Positions 38,162 to 48,900 of a stretch of DNA of 64,000 nucleotides are shown here, piece after piece. The notes beneath the pieces were generated by a model that had not been told where the DNA came from, searched no databases, and saw only the letters and a program-made list of their open reading frames with translations. Origin of the DNA: Teredinibacter turnerae (lineage in GTDB: Bacteria; Pseudomonadota; Gammaproteobacteria; Pseudomonadales; Cellvibrionaceae); NCBI RefSeq assembly GCF_037935975.1, contig NZ_CP149817.1, positions 1,488,001-1,552,000 of the forward strand. The letters run 5' to 3'. Position 1 is the stretch's first letter, and every line of letters starts with the position of its first letter. The position numbers and the translations under genes are program-made.

Positions 38162-38949
38162 TGTCGTTTCTCAAACGCTGGCGCGCGTCGCCAACAAATC
38201 TTTACGGGCCGGATGTTGAAAAAGCGCCAGTAGAGAGTTTTAACCTTTCTGGAGTGCTAGTGAGCTTTAAAAGGCCACCTCAAACGGCTCCAATACCGGC
38301 TCCACCAGCGATAAAGCAATTTGATATGCTTTCAGAAGGTGCCTATGACGGCCTGCTGGATAACAGTAAGACATATGCAGAGGCCTTGCTCCGGACGGGT
38401 TGGAATTACTTCGCTGGACTTTCTAGTTCAGATTCAGTCGGCCGCCTAGTGCTTCATATAGCTATTAACAGGACGATACACAAGCGTACCCATGTAGATT
38501 CGCTGATGAAGCTTTGCAACCATATTGATCTTGTTTGTGAAATGTTAGATGGGAGCTATGGGCGCTGGAATGAAAAAAAAATCAAGCGCTCCGAAATAGC
38601 AGAAGAAGATGTTCAAAGATTTAAAGATCAGCATTTTTTTCAATACCCTAAAACAATGGATGATATAGAAGTTAAAATAATCAATAACTTCGAGTGGTTA
38701 AAATACACTGCGGGTCAACCGGGTTATCCGCACTATGTCAATTTTAGAGCCGCTCTCGGCCACAGTAATTCACTAAGCGTATCTTTCGAACCAAACCGCC
38801 ATATAGACGACTACTTCAGCCCTGATACCAACCTTCCTGAAGCCGTGGACAAAACCATTAACGATATAATGAACTCCATGGAAATAAAGCTCTCACCAGA
38901 GGCAGAACTGCAGCGAAAGGAAGCGCTTGGCGATGCTGAGTCAGCTTAA
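38161..38949 (+). CDS. Unrecognised 262-aa protein, second of the cassette
   Basis: No recognised domain. A proline-rich stretch (RPPQTAPIPAPPA, about 39-51) separates a short N-terminus from a largely helical body (about 55-250) with many charged residues. There is no signal peptide. The start overlaps the preceding stop by one base and the end overlaps the next gene by 17 bases. It is intermediate in base composition between the AT-rich island and the core genome. Confidence 0.7.
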   Translation: MSFLKRWRASPTNLYGPDVEKAPVESFNLSGVLVSFKRPPQTAPIPAPPAIKQFDMLSEGAYDGLLDNSKTYAEALLRTGWNYFAGLSSSDSVGRLVLHIAINRTIHKRTHVDSLMKLCNHIDLVCEMLDGSYGRWNEKKIKRSEIAEEDVQRFKDQHFFQYPKTMDDIEVKIINNFEWLKYTAGQPGYPHYVNFRAALGHSNSLSVSFEPNRHIDDYFSPDTNLPEAVDKTINDIMNSMEIKLSPEAELQRKEALGDAESA

Positions 38950-39697
38950 AAACCTGTTTTCCTCAAAACGTGGGGAGTTGGTGACGGTAGGGGCCTCGCA
39001 AGATTATTTAAAAAAGTGCCCTTGGTTCGAGCTTGTACTCTCCAATAAACGCCTGCGTTTTCGCGACCCTTCGGTGCTTGTGGGGGAGGCGTGTTTGCAG
39101 GCGAGCGTTAAAAAAGACCTGCGCCCTTTTATTAATTTGGCGTCACGCGCCGACTTCACCTACTGGGGCGATTACGGCAGTGTTACGGTATATACTGTGG
39201 TGTGGCGAATAGGCGCGGGCTCTAACGAGCTGGCTGTGCAAACTCAGCAGCCTACTGGTCCACGCCCGGCGTTTTGCTTTTCACTGCAACTGCTGACACC
39301 ACAGGGGCAAGATTACGAGCAATACGATAATCTGCTGGATACTCAACAAAGCGAAGCCTGGATACAGGCGTATTTGCAGCGCAGCAATACTTTTCTCAAC
39401 AGTGTTTCCCTAAGAGTCGATCCGCAAGCGGGGCTGGAGGTAACGTTCGCTGATGAAAACGTTCACCAGCCTGTGGTAGCAGATACGTCGCCCGTGGAAC
39501 TTCAACAACTCGACGGTGGGGTTTTTTACCTACAAGAAAGCATTGCCAGCGAGCGTTATTTTCTCGCGCTGGGGGAGAGAGATCTGGCGGAATTTAATTT
39601 CTATACCGCTCCCATTTGGGACGGTCGATCTTTTCCACCCGGTTTTGCAGGATTACCGCGCGCCTTAATGGAAAGCGTTAGTGTTGAGCAGAATTAA
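38933..39697 (+). CDS. Unrecognised 254-aa protein, third of the cassette
   Basis: ATG 38933, with AAAGGA about 11 bases upstream, is preferred over an in-frame TTG at 38927. Predicted soluble and mostly beta (alternating stretches such as SVTVYTVVWRIG and GLEVTFADENV), with no membrane segment. I do not recognise a family. Its end is close to copy B of the duplicated promoter, so the cassette fills nearly the whole space between the two copies. Confidence 0.68.
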   Translation: MLSQLKNLFSSKRGELVTVGASQDYLKKCPWFELVLSNKRLRFRDPSVLVGEACLQASVKKDLRPFINLASRADFTYWGDYGSVTVYTVVWRIGAGSNELAVQTQQPTGPRPAFCFSLQLLTPQGQDYEQYDNLLDTQQSEAWIQAYLQRSNTFLNSVSLRVDPQAGLEVTFADENVHQPVVADTSPVELQQLDGGVFYLQESIASERYFLALGERDLAEFNFYTAPIWDGRSFPPGFAGLPRALMESVSVEQN

Positions 39698-39887
39698 CCA
39701 ATAAGGCGGGAGCCGCTGAAGTACCAATGGAATCGGCGCCTGTTTAGTACTGATGATTGTTTTCTGCCACCAACTACTCTGCCGACTTTTTGTTTTTCCC
39801 CCGTAACGCGGGCTCCGTGCTGTGCCTGCAACCGCTTATTCAAACGTCAATCCGCTCCATCGCACCCTCACTGCCCAAACAATCCAG

Positions 39888-40006
39888 TAATTATCAACGG
39901 TATGTTGATAGATAAGCAATGATTACTCTATTTATTCAACATGGTGATGATATTAACCTGTGCTCACTGGCTCGCAGAGGTGACAACTGCGAATTATTCT
40001 GGATTA
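39888..40006. repeat. Promoter duplication, copy B (doxX side)
   Basis: The counterpart of 36112-36230. Here the dyad is longer: ATCAAC-GGTAT-GTTGAT (39893-39909). It ends about 14 bases before doxX. The remaining 190 bases back to the cassette (39698-39887) show no feature. Confidence 0.8.
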
Positions 40007-40019
40007 AAGGAATCACATT

Positions 40020-40511
40020 ATGAACACGCTATTTTCGAAATTTGTATTTGCGCCGACGTCTGGCTTGGCGGCGACGAGCTTGCGACTGCCGGTGGCGGTT
40101 ATTTTTATTGCTCATGGTGCGCAAAAGCTGTTCGGCTGGTTTGGCGGTTACGGTTTGGCCGGCACTGGTCAATGGATGTCCAGTATTGGCTTGGAGCCCG
40201 GCTACGCCATGGCGCTGCTCGCTGGCAGTGCGGAGTTTTTTGGTGGGATGGCGCTTGCCCTTGGGCTGTTAACGCGTCCGGCGGCGCTGGTGACCGCGTT
40301 TACCATGGTCGTTGCGCTATTTTCCGCACACGTCAGTAACGGACTTTTTTTATCGAACAATGGTTATGAATATGCTCTGGCGTTATCTGCCGCGTCCGTC
40401 AGTCTGGCGTTTTCAGGTGGCGGTGCTTTCTCGCTGGACGCATTAATCAATGCAGTTCGCCAGAGGGCACTGTCTGCACGAAACTTCAACAATGAATCTG
40501 TTTTGGTGTGA
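40020..40511 (+). CDS. DoxX-family membrane protein
   Basis: 163 aa with four hydrophobic helices and the family pattern LRLPVAVIFIAHGAQKLFGWFGGYG, GLAGTGQWMSSIGL and GLLTRPAALV. DoxX-like proteins are inner-membrane proteins linked to redox or thiol stress and often accompany quinone-detoxifying enzymes. The start has AAAGGAATC upstream. It is first gene of an operon with the glutathionyl-hydroquinone reductase (79-base gap) and the dioxygenase, behind the duplicated LysR-type site. Confidence 0.88.
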   Translation: MNTLFSKFVFAPTSGLAATSLRLPVAVIFIAHGAQKLFGWFGGYGLAGTGQWMSSIGLEPGYAMALLAGSAEFFGGMALALGLLTRPAALVTAFTMVVALFSAHVSNGLFLSNNGYEYALALSAASVSLAFSGGGAFSLDALINAVRQRALSARNFNNESVLV

Positions 40512-40590
40512 TTAACGTAGCCATTAGATACACACATCTAAAGAGCAGGGTATTTGCGAAAAATCTAATACCTTCAAAACGGAGAAAATT

Positions 40591-41538
40591 ATGTTAGTGA
40601 ATGGCAAATGGCAAGGCGATTGGTCGCCGAACGATGATAAAGACACGGACGGCGAGTTTGTTCGTCAAACGTCCTCCTTCCGCAATTGGATTACACCGGA
40701 TGGCAGCGCAGGTCCAACTGGTGGTGATGGGTTCAAGGCCGAGCCGGGGCGTTACCATCTTTATGTTGCGTATATTTGCCCTTGGGCGTCTCGCGCGCTG
40801 ATGGTTCGCGCGCTAAAAAACCTGGATTCTTTGATTAGCGTTAGTGTACTCAATCCCCAGCTTACCGATCAAGGTTGGGCGTTTGAGGGGTTTCCTGGGG
40901 CTACTCGCGATGACATTTATGGCCTTACATATATGCACGAGCTGTACACAAAAGCAGACCCGGAATTTACCGGCCGCGCGACGGTTCCGGTGTTGTGGGA
41001 TAAACAGCGTGAGACCATAGTCAACAATGAGTCGGCGGATATTCTTCGCATGTTAAATACAGCGTTTGAAGGGCTGGGTGCGGCTGGTCCGGATTTATAT
41101 CCGCAGGACCTTGCCAGCGATATAGATGCCCTTAATAAACGGCTCTATGAAAACCTGAATAATGGCGTCTATCAGGCCGGGTTTGCCACTCGTCAAGCTG
41201 TGTACGAGGAAGCTTATACGAAAGTTTTCGCCACCCTGGATGACCTGGAAGCGCGGTTGGCTGATGGCCGTCCATTTTTACTGGGGGAGCGGCTGACCGA
41301 AACCGATGTGCGTCTTTTTGTTACTCTGATTCGGTTTGATGCCGCCTATCACGGGCTGTTTAAATGCAATCGCAACACGTTGCGCGCTATGCCGCATCTG
41401 ATGGCGTACACGCAACGGATATTTGCTCTGCCCGGGGTGAGAGAAACCGTGCATATCGATCACATCAAAGCCGGTTATTACTCGATTAAAGAATTAAATC
41501 CGCGCGGGCTGGTACCGCTTGGCCCAGAGGAGTATTAG
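40591..41538 (+). CDS. yqjG: Glutathionyl-hydroquinone reductase (omega/Xi-class GST)
   Basis: 315 aa. The catalytic cysteine is Cys63 in YICPWASR, the CPW motif that separates this family from ordinary glutathione S-transferases. NNESADILRML and the C-terminal helical domain with LTETDVRLFVTLIRFD are also typical. It reduces glutathionyl-hydroquinones to hydroquinones in the cytoplasm using glutathione. The next gene starts immediately after its stop, so the two are coupled. The gene symbol follows the E. coli relative. Confidence 0.9.
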   Translation: MLVNGKWQGDWSPNDDKDTDGEFVRQTSSFRNWITPDGSAGPTGGDGFKAEPGRYHLYVAYICPWASRALMVRALKNLDSLISVSVLNPQLTDQGWAFEGFPGATRDDIYGLTYMHELYTKADPEFTGRATVPVLWDKQRETIVNNESADILRMLNTAFEGLGAAGPDLYPQDLASDIDALNKRLYENLNNGVYQAGFATRQAVYEEAYTKVFATLDDLEARLADGRPFLLGERLTETDVRLFVTLIRFDAAYHGLFKCNRNTLRAMPHLMAYTQRIFALPGVRETVHIDHIKAGYYSIKELNPRGLVPLGPEEY

Positions 41539-42366
41539 GTGCAGCACGCTTCTGCAAATGCTCGCCATCGCGCACTTTTTGTGTCTCACGGCGGCGGTCC
41601 GTTGCCGCTGTTGGGCGATCCCCAGCACCAGAATATGCGGGTATTATTGGAAAACGTCGTACAGGGTACGCCGTTACCTGCGGCGATTGTGGTGATCAGC
41701 GCACATTGGGAAGCGTCGGGTGTGCTTGTTACGGGGGCGAGAAACCCGAATCTGCTTTATGATTATGGCGGCTTCCCAGACGAGGCTTACCATATCCAGT
41801 ATCCATGCCCTGGCGAGCCTGCGCTGGCCCGGGAAATTGTCGAGCTACTCCGCGCTGAGACTGCACTGACCGGGGAGGGGGTCAACGCGGAATTGGATAA
41901 TTTGCGCGGGTTGGACCACGGCGTTTTTGTCCCTCTTAAATTAATGTTCCCCCAGGCCAACATTCCAGTCGTTCAGGTATCCTTAGCGGCGGGTTTAAAC
42001 CCGCTCCAACATATCCACATTGGCAGAGCCCTGGCAAAGTTATCGCGCGGAAACCTGCTGTTTATCGGTTCGGGTTTCACCTTCCACAATTTTCGCGCGT
42101 TTTTTTCTCCAAGCGAGGAGAATGAAGCTAAAAACATGGCGTTTTTACAATGGCTCGACAAGACGGTGGGAGGAGCTTATAACGAACCCCAGCGCGTTGC
42201 GCAACTGACAAAATGGGATCAGGCTCCCTTCGCTCGTTTCTGCCACCCGCGCGAGGAGCATCTTATCCCTTTGATGGTTGTCTACGGTATTGCGGGCAGG
42301 GCCAGTTCCAGACGTTTGCACGCGCAAATTCTGAATTACACGGCGGGCTTTTATTGCTGGGACTAA
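41539..42366 (+). CDS. DODA-type (LigB-like) extradiol ring-opening dioxygenase
   Basis: 275 aa from GTG, directly after the previous stop, with AGGAG 8 bases upstream. Metal-ligand regions of the class III extradiol/YgiD family are visible: SHGGGP near the start, VISAHWEA (about 54-61), and CHPREEHLIPL near the end. GLDHGVFVPLKLMFP is a strong family signature. It cleaves catechol-like rings using Fe(II) or Zn. Together with the hydroquinone reductase it suggests aromatic or quinone detoxification, or lignin-derived phenol handling. Confidence 0.9.
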   Translation: MQHASANARHRALFVSHGGGPLPLLGDPQHQNMRVLLENVVQGTPLPAAIVVISAHWEASGVLVTGARNPNLLYDYGGFPDEAYHIQYPCPGEPALAREIVELLRAETALTGEGVNAELDNLRGLDHGVFVPLKLMFPQANIPVVQVSLAAGLNPLQHIHIGRALAKLSRGNLLFIGSGFTFHNFRAFFSPSEENEAKNMAFLQWLDKTVGGAYNEPQRVAQLTKWDQAPFARFCHPREEHLIPLMVVYGIAGRASSRRLHAQILNYTAGFYCWD

Positions 42367-42528
42367 ATATGGCCCCGCGTTTTACACGGAACTGACGCGC
42401 TGCGCGCTAACCTTGGCTTGAGTGACGATTAATTCTGGTATAAACCGGCGATAGAGCGGATGATCTTATAATGTTTATTGCCGACTAAATTTAAAACCAG
42501 TGTTGTGAAAATTGGAGAAAACTTAACG

Positions 42529-43377
42529 ATGAAGATTGCATTTTTAGGCTTGGGAGCGATGGGGGTGCGTATGGTCGAGCACCTGTTGAAGGCCGGGCAT
42601 GATGTCACCGTTTGGAATCGCACATCCGAAAAAATGGCGGCACTGGTGGAGAAGGGGGCGGCGAAAGCAGAATCGCCGAAGGTGGCAGCAGCGGGAAAAG
42701 ACGCTGTGTTTTCTATGGTTCGTGATGATGAGGCCAGCCAAAGAGTTTGGCTCGACGAGGCCAGTGGTGCGATCCATGGAATGAGTGCGGGCAGTGTGGC
42801 TGTCGAATGCTCGACCCTTTCTCTCGCGGGTGTACAAACCCTGGCTCAGGCGTTTCGCGTACAGGGTCGAGCGCTGGTAGATGCCCCTTTATCCGGTTCC
42901 CGCCCGCAGGCAGAAGCGGCGACGCTGGTATTTTTCGCTGGTGGCGATAATGACGCTGTAGCTAAAGTTACCCCGTTACTCAACACAATGGGCAGCGCTG
43001 TGCACCATGCAGGGCCTGTCGGCAGTGGTGTGGCGATTAAGCTTGCGGTTAATGCCATGCTGGCTACTCAGGTGGCGACCATGGCTGAATTGTACAAGTT
43101 CTTGCAAGCGCAAGACCTGCCGGTACCGGGCGCGCTGGAGATGATGGCCAGCAGTCCTGTGTTTAGCCCCGCAGCCAACCTGGCGGGGCAGAGTATGGCC
43201 AACAGTAATTTCGCACCCTTGTTTCCGGTCGAACTGGTGGCGAAAGATCTCGACTACTTTCAACGTTCCAGCCCCAATGCCGCGGTGATTTCGCAAGTAA
43301 AGCAGACCTTCGACGCCGCACTTGCAGCAGGTTTTGGCGATGAACAAATGACGGCTGTCGTTAAGCTTGATCGCTAG
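42529..43377 (+). CDS. NAD(P)-dependent beta-hydroxyacid dehydrogenase (HIBADH family)
   Basis: ATG 42529 is chosen over 42478 because GGAG lies about 11 bases upstream and the Rossmann strand starts at once (MKIAFLGLGAMGVRM). Family features: the GxGxxG nucleotide loop, NRTSEK after beta 2 indicating NADP-type binding, ALVDAPLSGSRPQAE (substrate loop) and GVAIKLAVNAM carrying the catalytic Lys. It oxidises or reduces a small beta-hydroxyacid or aldehyde; the substrate is not determinable. It may follow the aromatic operon (162-base gap) or be separate. Confidence 0.88.
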   Translation: MKIAFLGLGAMGVRMVEHLLKAGHDVTVWNRTSEKMAALVEKGAAKAESPKVAAAGKDAVFSMVRDDEASQRVWLDEASGAIHGMSAGSVAVECSTLSLAGVQTLAQAFRVQGRALVDAPLSGSRPQAEAATLVFFAGGDNDAVAKVTPLLNTMGSAVHHAGPVGSGVAIKLAVNAMLATQVATMAELYKFLQAQDLPVPGALEMMASSPVFSPAANLAGQSMANSNFAPLFPVELVAKDLDYFQRSSPNAAVISQVKQTFDAALAAGFGDEQMTAVVKLDR

Positions 43378-43451
43378 AATTCCAGTTTTGAAAATACTTA
43401 AGTAGCTGCAAAATCTCCCATCCTCCCCTGCTGGAATCTTTCCGGGTAGAC

Positions 43452-43481
43452 TGGCGGCTTCAACACGGTTGGAAGCCGCCA
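43452..43481 (+). terminator. Possible terminator hairpin
   Basis: TGGCGGCTTC and GAAGCCGCCA form a perfect 10-bp stem about 75 bases after the dehydrogenase. There is no T-run behind it, so it may be a Rho-related or other RNA structure. Confidence 0.4.
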
Positions 43482-43599
43482 TCACATTCCGCAATAGCTG
43501 CGGGCCCTGCATTGGTATAGAATCATTGCCTTTCTCGTTATGTCCCCTTTTGGGCAAGTGTTTATGTCTGACCTGTCCGCCGGTTTTGTTATCTAACCG

Positions 43600-43798
43600 C
43601 AACAGCAACGCAAACACTTGAGGGAATGCCAGCGTCTGGTGGAATTAATTCCAATATGCCAGATACACTGGAGCTGTCCCCGCAACTGTATGCAGTGAGC
43701 GCGTCTCATAGCCACTGGCCTTCGGCCGGGAAGGCGAGACCTGCGTTGAATGCGATTGCTTAAATCCGTTCAAAAACTGAGAGCCAGTAGACCTGCCA
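43600..43798 (+). promoter_or_regulatory. Cobalamin (B12) riboswitch
   Basis: The conserved cores are present in order: the GGGAATGCCAG region (43622-43632), GAGCTGTCCCCGCAACTGTA (43671-43690), GTGAGCGCG, then CCACTGGCC...GGCCGGGAAGGCGAGACC. The closing B12 box is GCCAGTAGACCTGCC (43783-43797). About 190 bases separate it from the next start. A GCCCGG...CCGGGC hairpin (about 43855-43888) could be the expression platform. It should switch off the downstream operon when adenosylcobalamin is plentiful. Confidence 0.93.
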
Positions 43799-43990
43799 TA
43801 GCAGAGATCACTTATTTGATGTCGGGGACTGCATCAAGCGAGGATTGTATCTGCCCGGCAGGGTGCTTCCTGCAAATTGACCGGGCTCGCTCGCCGCGCA
43901 CAGCGCACCTCTCTCCCGATATTTCCACGCATTTCTGGCTGTGATGCCAGAATTCCCAGCCGTTTGTTGCGGCTAAGGTGAAGTTGGTTA

Positions 43991-46900
43991 ATGAAAGTCT
44001 CGGTATGGGTGTGTTCTTTGTGGCTGCTGGTCGGGGTGTGCTGCACGCAAGCCGCGAGCGCGGATTACTTATTGTTGATCTCCTCACAGCGCAATGCGGA
44101 AACGCTGGCGGAAGCTGTCCGTTTGTTTCGCAAATCACACCCGGAGCTGGCCGTACAGGCGCGCACGGACGAGCAATTGCGCGAATATACCGCGAGCGAA
44201 CTGGATGCATTGTTTCGTTCTGCTAACGGGGTTTTTGCCACCGGCTTGTATGGTGGCAGTGTGGCCCAACTCTCGCCTTATTTTGCCCGGGGTTCGCTGA
44301 ACCAGTTAATTGTCAGCAGCGACCACCGCCTGGTGGCGTTTAGTCGAATCCAGCAACGAGCGCTCTTCGCTACGGGTGCAGGCTGGCGACGGGTTGCAGA
44401 ATCCGCAACGAGCGCAACTGCAACCCCAGCTACATCCGCAACTTTAGCTATAACGACAAATACCACTTTGCTAGCCACGCTCGCGAAATCCAGTCCGGAA
44501 GGCGACGTTACCGCCTGGCTTAAGAGTATGCGCGCTCAGTATCCTGCGCAGCGGGCGTGGTTGGAAGCGCGTGCATACTGGCAGGTAGGCGGGGCCAACA
44601 ATACCACGGCACTCATTTCTTACCTCTACCACAACTTGGCTGGCGCAGCGGTAGAAGTAGCGGCACCAGAAAATCTGGCGCCGGTTCGCTGGTTCCATGA
44701 TGGCGGCTATCGCGCGGATTTTCCCACCTTTGGTAGCCAACACGTGATTGCGGTAATTGATCATGCGGGTGGTGCGCGCGAGGCGGATTCGCACGTGTTG
44801 TCAGCCATTTGCGAGCAGGCAGTGAACACGTTAAATCACCAGTGTGTGGCTGCGGTAGCTAATTGGGGGGCTGCCGGGGTTGATGCTTTGTCTGCATTGC
44901 TGCCAATAAAACACCAGCTGACAGCTATTATTATGCTGCAGGATTTTGTTGTCGGTGGCGGCGAGGGTCGATTGGATGCAACAGCATTATTTAGCACTTT
45001 AAATGTACCTGTGCTGAAAGGGATTAAACTGCGCGATCGCAGCCAGCAGGAGTACGCCTTGTCTGCGGATGGATTGGCGCGCGAGAAGGTGTACTACCAG
45101 GTGGCGATGCCGGAGCTACAGGGGGCGAGCCAACCGCTGGTTGTTGCGACCGCCGGCGATGTTACAACCGATGCCTTAAGTGGAATTCGAATTCATCCGA
45201 TTACACCTGAACAGAGCGGTATTAACGCTTTACTGGAGCGCATTGGCAATTGGCATAAATTGCAAACAATACCCAATAAAGAAAAGCGTGTTGCGATTAT
45301 TTATTACAACCATCCTCCGGGTCGCCACAATATCGGCGCAGATAATTTAGATGTGCCGGCGTCACTGTGGCAAATATTGCAACAGATGAAACGCGCAGGC
45401 TACAACACGGGCGACTTGCCGCAGTCCCCTGAGGCGCTGCTCGACCTGTTACAACGCAAGGGCGTAAATTTACCGCGAGATGCCAAAACGCTGCGCACCA
45501 TGGCGGATGAGGTCGCGACAATGGCGCCTGCAGCATACGCTGGCTGGTTTAATCAGCTCCCGGCTGCGCTGCAGCAAGAAATGCGTTTTGGGCCGTTAGG
45601 CTTATTACATCAACAGCTGGTTGATGCCATTGAGCACAATGCGACAGGTTTGGGGCGTGGGCTGTTGAGCCAAACCGTGGGAGAAACGCGTCACTTATTG
45701 GAGGGGGTGGATCATCCTGGGCGCTCGCGGGCGATGGCCTTGCTAGGCGATATCGAACACTGCTATGAAGCGGCGCTTGCCAGTAAAAAAATGTCGTGCT
45801 TTCCACAGGCGCTTAGCAATATTCAAGCGTTGCGGCAAACGGGAATAGAAGGGCTGGGTGGCTGGGGGCAACTGCCCGGCAAGGTAATGGTCGTGGGCGA
45901 GCGTATTTTGTTGCCCGGAATTCAGTTTGGCAATATTTTTGTTGGCCCTCAGCCGCCGCGCGGTTGGGAAATTAACGAAGAGCTATTGCACGCGAATCTG
46001 GCATTCCCGCCACCGCACCAGTACCTGGCGTTTTACCATTTTTTAAAATCTGAATTTCGCGCTGATGCATTAATCCACCTCGGGCGACACTCCACCTACG
46101 AATTTTTACCGCGACGCGCTGTCGGGGTCGGGCCGGACGATTACTCGCGCATTATTGCCGGTGATCTCCCCGGTATTTATCCTTATATCGTCGATGGGGT
46201 TGGTGAGGGGATTCAAGCAAAGCGCCGCGGCCTCGCGGTCATGGTGGACCATTTAACGCCACCGTTGAAACGCACCGATTTATACGACGAACTGTTGCAG
46301 TTGCGCCAGTTGGTCGAGAGCTTTGAATCTCAACATGGCAGCGAAGACTCGGCGGTGAGTGTACGGTTGATTCAACAAATCCGGCAAAAAATCGTCGCGT
46401 TGAATTTAACCGATGAACTGGCGGAATCCATGTCGGCGGAACTGGCGGTCATGGGAATTGGCTTTACTGAAGTCGACGATGAAATGCTGGTCCACGAGAT
46501 CGGCCACTACCTCACAAATCTGCAAGAAAAGTTTATGCCGCTGGGGTTACATGTGTATGGAAAGCCCTGGCAGGAAAATGCGGTAGCCATGATGCTTGAT
46601 TCCATGGGGCCAACGACGACTGCAGAAAACAAACAATGGCGAGCGCTGTTGGAAGCGTCTCCGGCGGCGGAAATGCAAGCGCTGCTGGCGGGGCTTAATG
46701 GACGCTATATTTCACCCGGCCCCGGCAACGACCCCATTCGCAGCCCGGAAAGCTTGCCAACCGGGCGCAACTTTTTTGCGCTCGACAGCAGTTTAATTCC
46801 CAGTCGTGCCGCCTGGGCGCTTGGCCAGGAAATGGCAGCGCAAGCGCGCCGAGACAATCCGCAATCGGCAGAAAAAAGCACGGCGCTGGTACTGTGGGCA

Positions 46901-48454
46901 TCGGATGTGGTGCGCGACGAAGGGGTTATGATTGCGTTCGGTCTGGATTTACTCGGCGTTGAGCCACAATGGAACAGCCGCGGGCTGGTGACCGGGTTGC
47001 GTCAGCAGGAACACGCTAACGGCAACCCGCGTCGCGACGTGGTGTTCACCACCTCAGGGTTATTTCGCGATTTGTACGCTATGCAGCTTGAATTGCTCAA
47101 TCGCGCTGCACTCATGGCGCTGGATGCAAGTCGCGACCGTATCGTGCGGGATTTCCCCGCGCTTACCGTCCCACTCCAAAACGCGCTGCACCCCCTGCAA
47201 GCACACGATCAACACGGCGATGAGTCGCTGCAAACGAACCAGGTGGCGGCGCACTGGGTCGCACAGGCGAAAGCGTTGCTGGCCGAGGGCGTAAGCCCAG
47301 AGCAGGCTGGAGCCATGGCGAGTTACCGGGTATTTGGCGACGCGCCCGGCTCATATGGTGCGGGCATTAATCGCATGGCGGAGCGGTCCGGTGCCTGGGA
47401 ATCACGCGATGAACTGGCGGATGTGTATCTGCGACGTTTGGGGCACAGTTACGGGGGCGACAATTACGGCGTGCCCGCGCAACGCGCGTTTAAAATGCAA
47501 TTGGCAAACGTGGAAAATACCTATTTTGGCCGCGCCAGTAATTTGTACGGGCTGCTCGATAACAATGACGCATTTGATTATCTCGGCGGCTTGAGCCTCG
47601 CGGTAGAAACCTTGAGCGGGCAGGCGCCGAGTAATTATGTCATCGACCACAGTGACCCTCAGGCATTTAAAACCCAGCCGCTTAAACTGGCATTACGCCA
47701 GGAATTGCGCAGCCGGTTTTTAAACCCGCAATGGCTCGAAGGCTTAATGGTGCACGGTTACGCCGGTGCTCGCACCATGGGCAGCGAGTTTTTCGAGTAC
47801 CTCTGGGGCTGGCAGATTACCAACCCGACGCTGGTCGGCGATTGGGCGTGGGACGAGGTTAAATCTGTGTATATTGACGATAAATATCAGTTAGGGCTGG
47901 ACACGTTTTTGGAACAAGGCCACAACGTGCATGTAAAAACCAATATGCTGGCGATTATGCTGGTGGCAATTCAAAAAGGTTTTTGGCAAGCCGATGCGGC
48001 CACCAGAAAAAGCCTCGCATCTGAATTCGCAAAACTTGTTGCGGAGCATGGTCTGCCGGGTAGCGGTCATACAGATCCAGATCACCCCATGCTTACCTGG
48101 TTGCAGAGTGAGTTGTCACCTGCGCAGCGCGAGGCGCTTGCAAACGTGGTTCGCGATGCGCGCCCCGCGCCGGAGCAGGCGTTGGAAATTCATCGTCTGT
48201 CGGAGTTGCAATTGGAAGCAAGCAATTCTGAAGCTACGGATGAAATTTCGCGCACTGTGGAAAATCAAAACAAACCAACCAGCTCGCAGGCGGCGGTTAA
48301 AAATAGCAGTGAGGCATCAGCCGAGCAGAAACAACCTTCCGCTAGCAATGTCATGCGTAACCTGTTCCTGCTTGCGTTATTTTTATTTGCGGTGGCGACT
48401 GTGGCTTTTGCCAGCGTGCGCGCGGTCCAGAATGCGCGCAAGGGGAGTGAATAA
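43991..48454 (+). CDS. Exported, membrane-anchored CobN/HmuS-like chelatase-family protein
   Basis: 1487 aa related to the large subunit of cobaltochelatase and Mg-chelatase. Conserved core: [61 protein letters not shown] and [12 protein letters not shown]. Unlike cytoplasmic CobN it begins with a signal peptide (to about TQAAS, residue 23) and ends in a single membrane helix (about 1452-1476) with a short basic tail. The core therefore lies in the periplasm. Downstream partners are an ExbB-like channel and DUF2149, not CobS/CobT ATPases. It may insert, remove or handle metal in corrinoids or porphyrins; the closest described analogue I know is HmuS of Bacteroidetes haem loci. ATG has AAGGTGA upstream. 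Confidence 0.85.
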   Translation: MKVSVWVCSLWLLVGVCCTQAASADYLLLISSQRNAETLAEAVRLFRKSHPELAVQARTDEQLREYTASELDALFRSANGVFATGLYGGSVAQLSPYFARGSLNQLIVSSDHRLVAFSRIQQRALFATGAGWRRVAESATSATATPATSATLAITTNTTLLATLAKSSPEGDVTAWLKSMRAQYPAQRAWLEARAYWQVGGANNTTALISYLYHNLAGAAVEVAAPENLAPVRWFHDGGYRADFPTFGSQHVIAVIDHAGGAREADSHVLSAICEQAVNTLNHQCVAAVANWGAAGVDALSALLPIKHQLTAIIMLQDFVVGGGEGRLDATALFSTLNVPVLKGIKLRDRSQQEYALSADGLAREKVYYQVAMPELQGASQPLVVATAGDVTTDALSGIRIHPITPEQSGINALLERIGNWHKLQTIPNKEKRVAIIYYNHPPGRHNIGADNLDVPASLWQILQQMKRAGYNTGDLPQSPEALLDLLQRKGVNLPRDAKTLRTMADEVATMAPAAYAGWFNQLPAALQQEMRFGPLGLLHQQLVDAIEHNATGLGRGLLSQTVGETRHLLEGVDHPGRSRAMALLGDIEHCYEAALASKKMSCFPQALSNIQALRQTGIEGLGGWGQLPGKVMVVGERILLPGIQFGNIFVGPQPPRGWEINEELLHANLAFPPPHQYLAFYHFLKSEFRADALIHLGRHSTYEFLPRRAVGVGPDDYSRIIAGDLPGIYPYIVDGVGEGIQAKRRGLAVMVDHLTPPLKRTDLYDELLQLRQLVESFESQHGSEDSAVSVRLIQQIRQKIVALNLTDELAESMSAELAVMGIGFTEVDDEMLVHEIGHYLTNLQEKFMPLGLHVYGKPWQENAVAMMLDSMGPTTTAENKQWRALLEASPAAEMQALLAGLNGRYISPGPGNDPIRSPESLPTGRNFFALDSSLIPSRAAWALGQEMAAQARRDNPQSAEKSTALVLWASDVVRDEGVMIAFGLDLLGVEPQWNSRGLVTGLRQQEHANGNPRRDVVFTTSGLFRDLYAMQLELLNRAALMALDASRDRIVRDFPALTVPLQNALHPLQAHDQHGDESLQTNQVAAHWVAQAKALLAEGVSPEQAGAMASYRVFGDAPGSYGAGINRMAERSGAWESRDELADVYLRRLGHSYGGDNYGVPAQRAFKMQLANVENTYFGRASNLYGLLDNNDAFDYLGGLSLAVETLSGQAPSNYVIDHSDPQAFKTQPLKLALRQELRSRFLNPQWLEGLMVHGYAGARTMGSEFFEYLWGWQITNPTLVGDWAWDEVKSVYIDDKYQLGLDTFLEQGHNVHVKTNMLAIMLVAIQKGFWQADAATRKSLASEFAKLVAEHGLPGSGHTDPDHPMLTWLQSELSPAQREALANVVRDARPAPEQALEIHRLSELQLEASNSEATDEISRTVENQNKPTSSQAAVKNSSEASAEQKQPSASNVMRNLFLLALFLFAVATVAFASVRAVQNARKGSE

Positions 48455-48456
48455 AT

Positions 48457-48900
48457 ATGATACACGGGTATTTTCTTGGGGCATTACACGATCTGGTGGC
48501 CTGGCTGCTTTATCCGGTAATCGGCGCATTGTTGCTGGCGTTGTTCATGCTGCTGGTTGAATGTGGTATTGCGTTGGCGGAGCGCTTTAAAACGCTGGCG
48601 CTCTACCGACAGCAATCGCTCACCCGCTTTGAACACTACGCGCAAAAACGCCTGGAACGCAGTGATTTACTGGCGCGCTGCGGCCCCATCCTGGGGTTAA
48701 TGGGTACCCTGATTCCGCTCGGCCCAGGGTTAACTGCGCTGGGCGATGGAAATATCGAAATTCTTGCTATCGCGTTGAGTGTTGCTTTCGATACAACCGT
48801 ACTGGGGTTACTGGTTGGGTTGGTGGCTTACGTGATCAGTCGCTTGCGTCGCCGCTGGTACGAGCAAACCTGGCAACAGATGACGGAGGCTGACTCGTGA
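48457..48900 (+). CDS. MotA/TolQ/ExbB-type proton channel protein
   Basis: 147 aa with three hydrophobic segments (about 13-35, 68-90 and 108-130). The channel signature [26 protein letters not shown], then [28 protein letters not shown], is diagnostic for the ExbB/TolQ family. The ribosome site GGGGAG is good and the gap after the CobN-like gene is 2 bases. It probably forms a proton-driven motor with the DUF2149 protein to power the periplasmic CobN-like partner or an outer-membrane transporter. Confidence 0.88.
   Translation: MIHGYFLGALHDLVAWLLYPVIGALLLALFMLLVECGIALAERFKTLALYRQQSLTRFEHYAQKRLERSDLLARCGPILGLMGTLIPLGPGLTALGDGNIEILAIALSVAFDTTVLGLLVGLVAYVISRLRRRWYEQTWQQMTEADS

Noticed and set aside
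43750-43944. 64-codon frame near the riboswitch
   Set aside because: It overlaps the conserved B12 box and the expression platform, so the sequence is explained as RNA.
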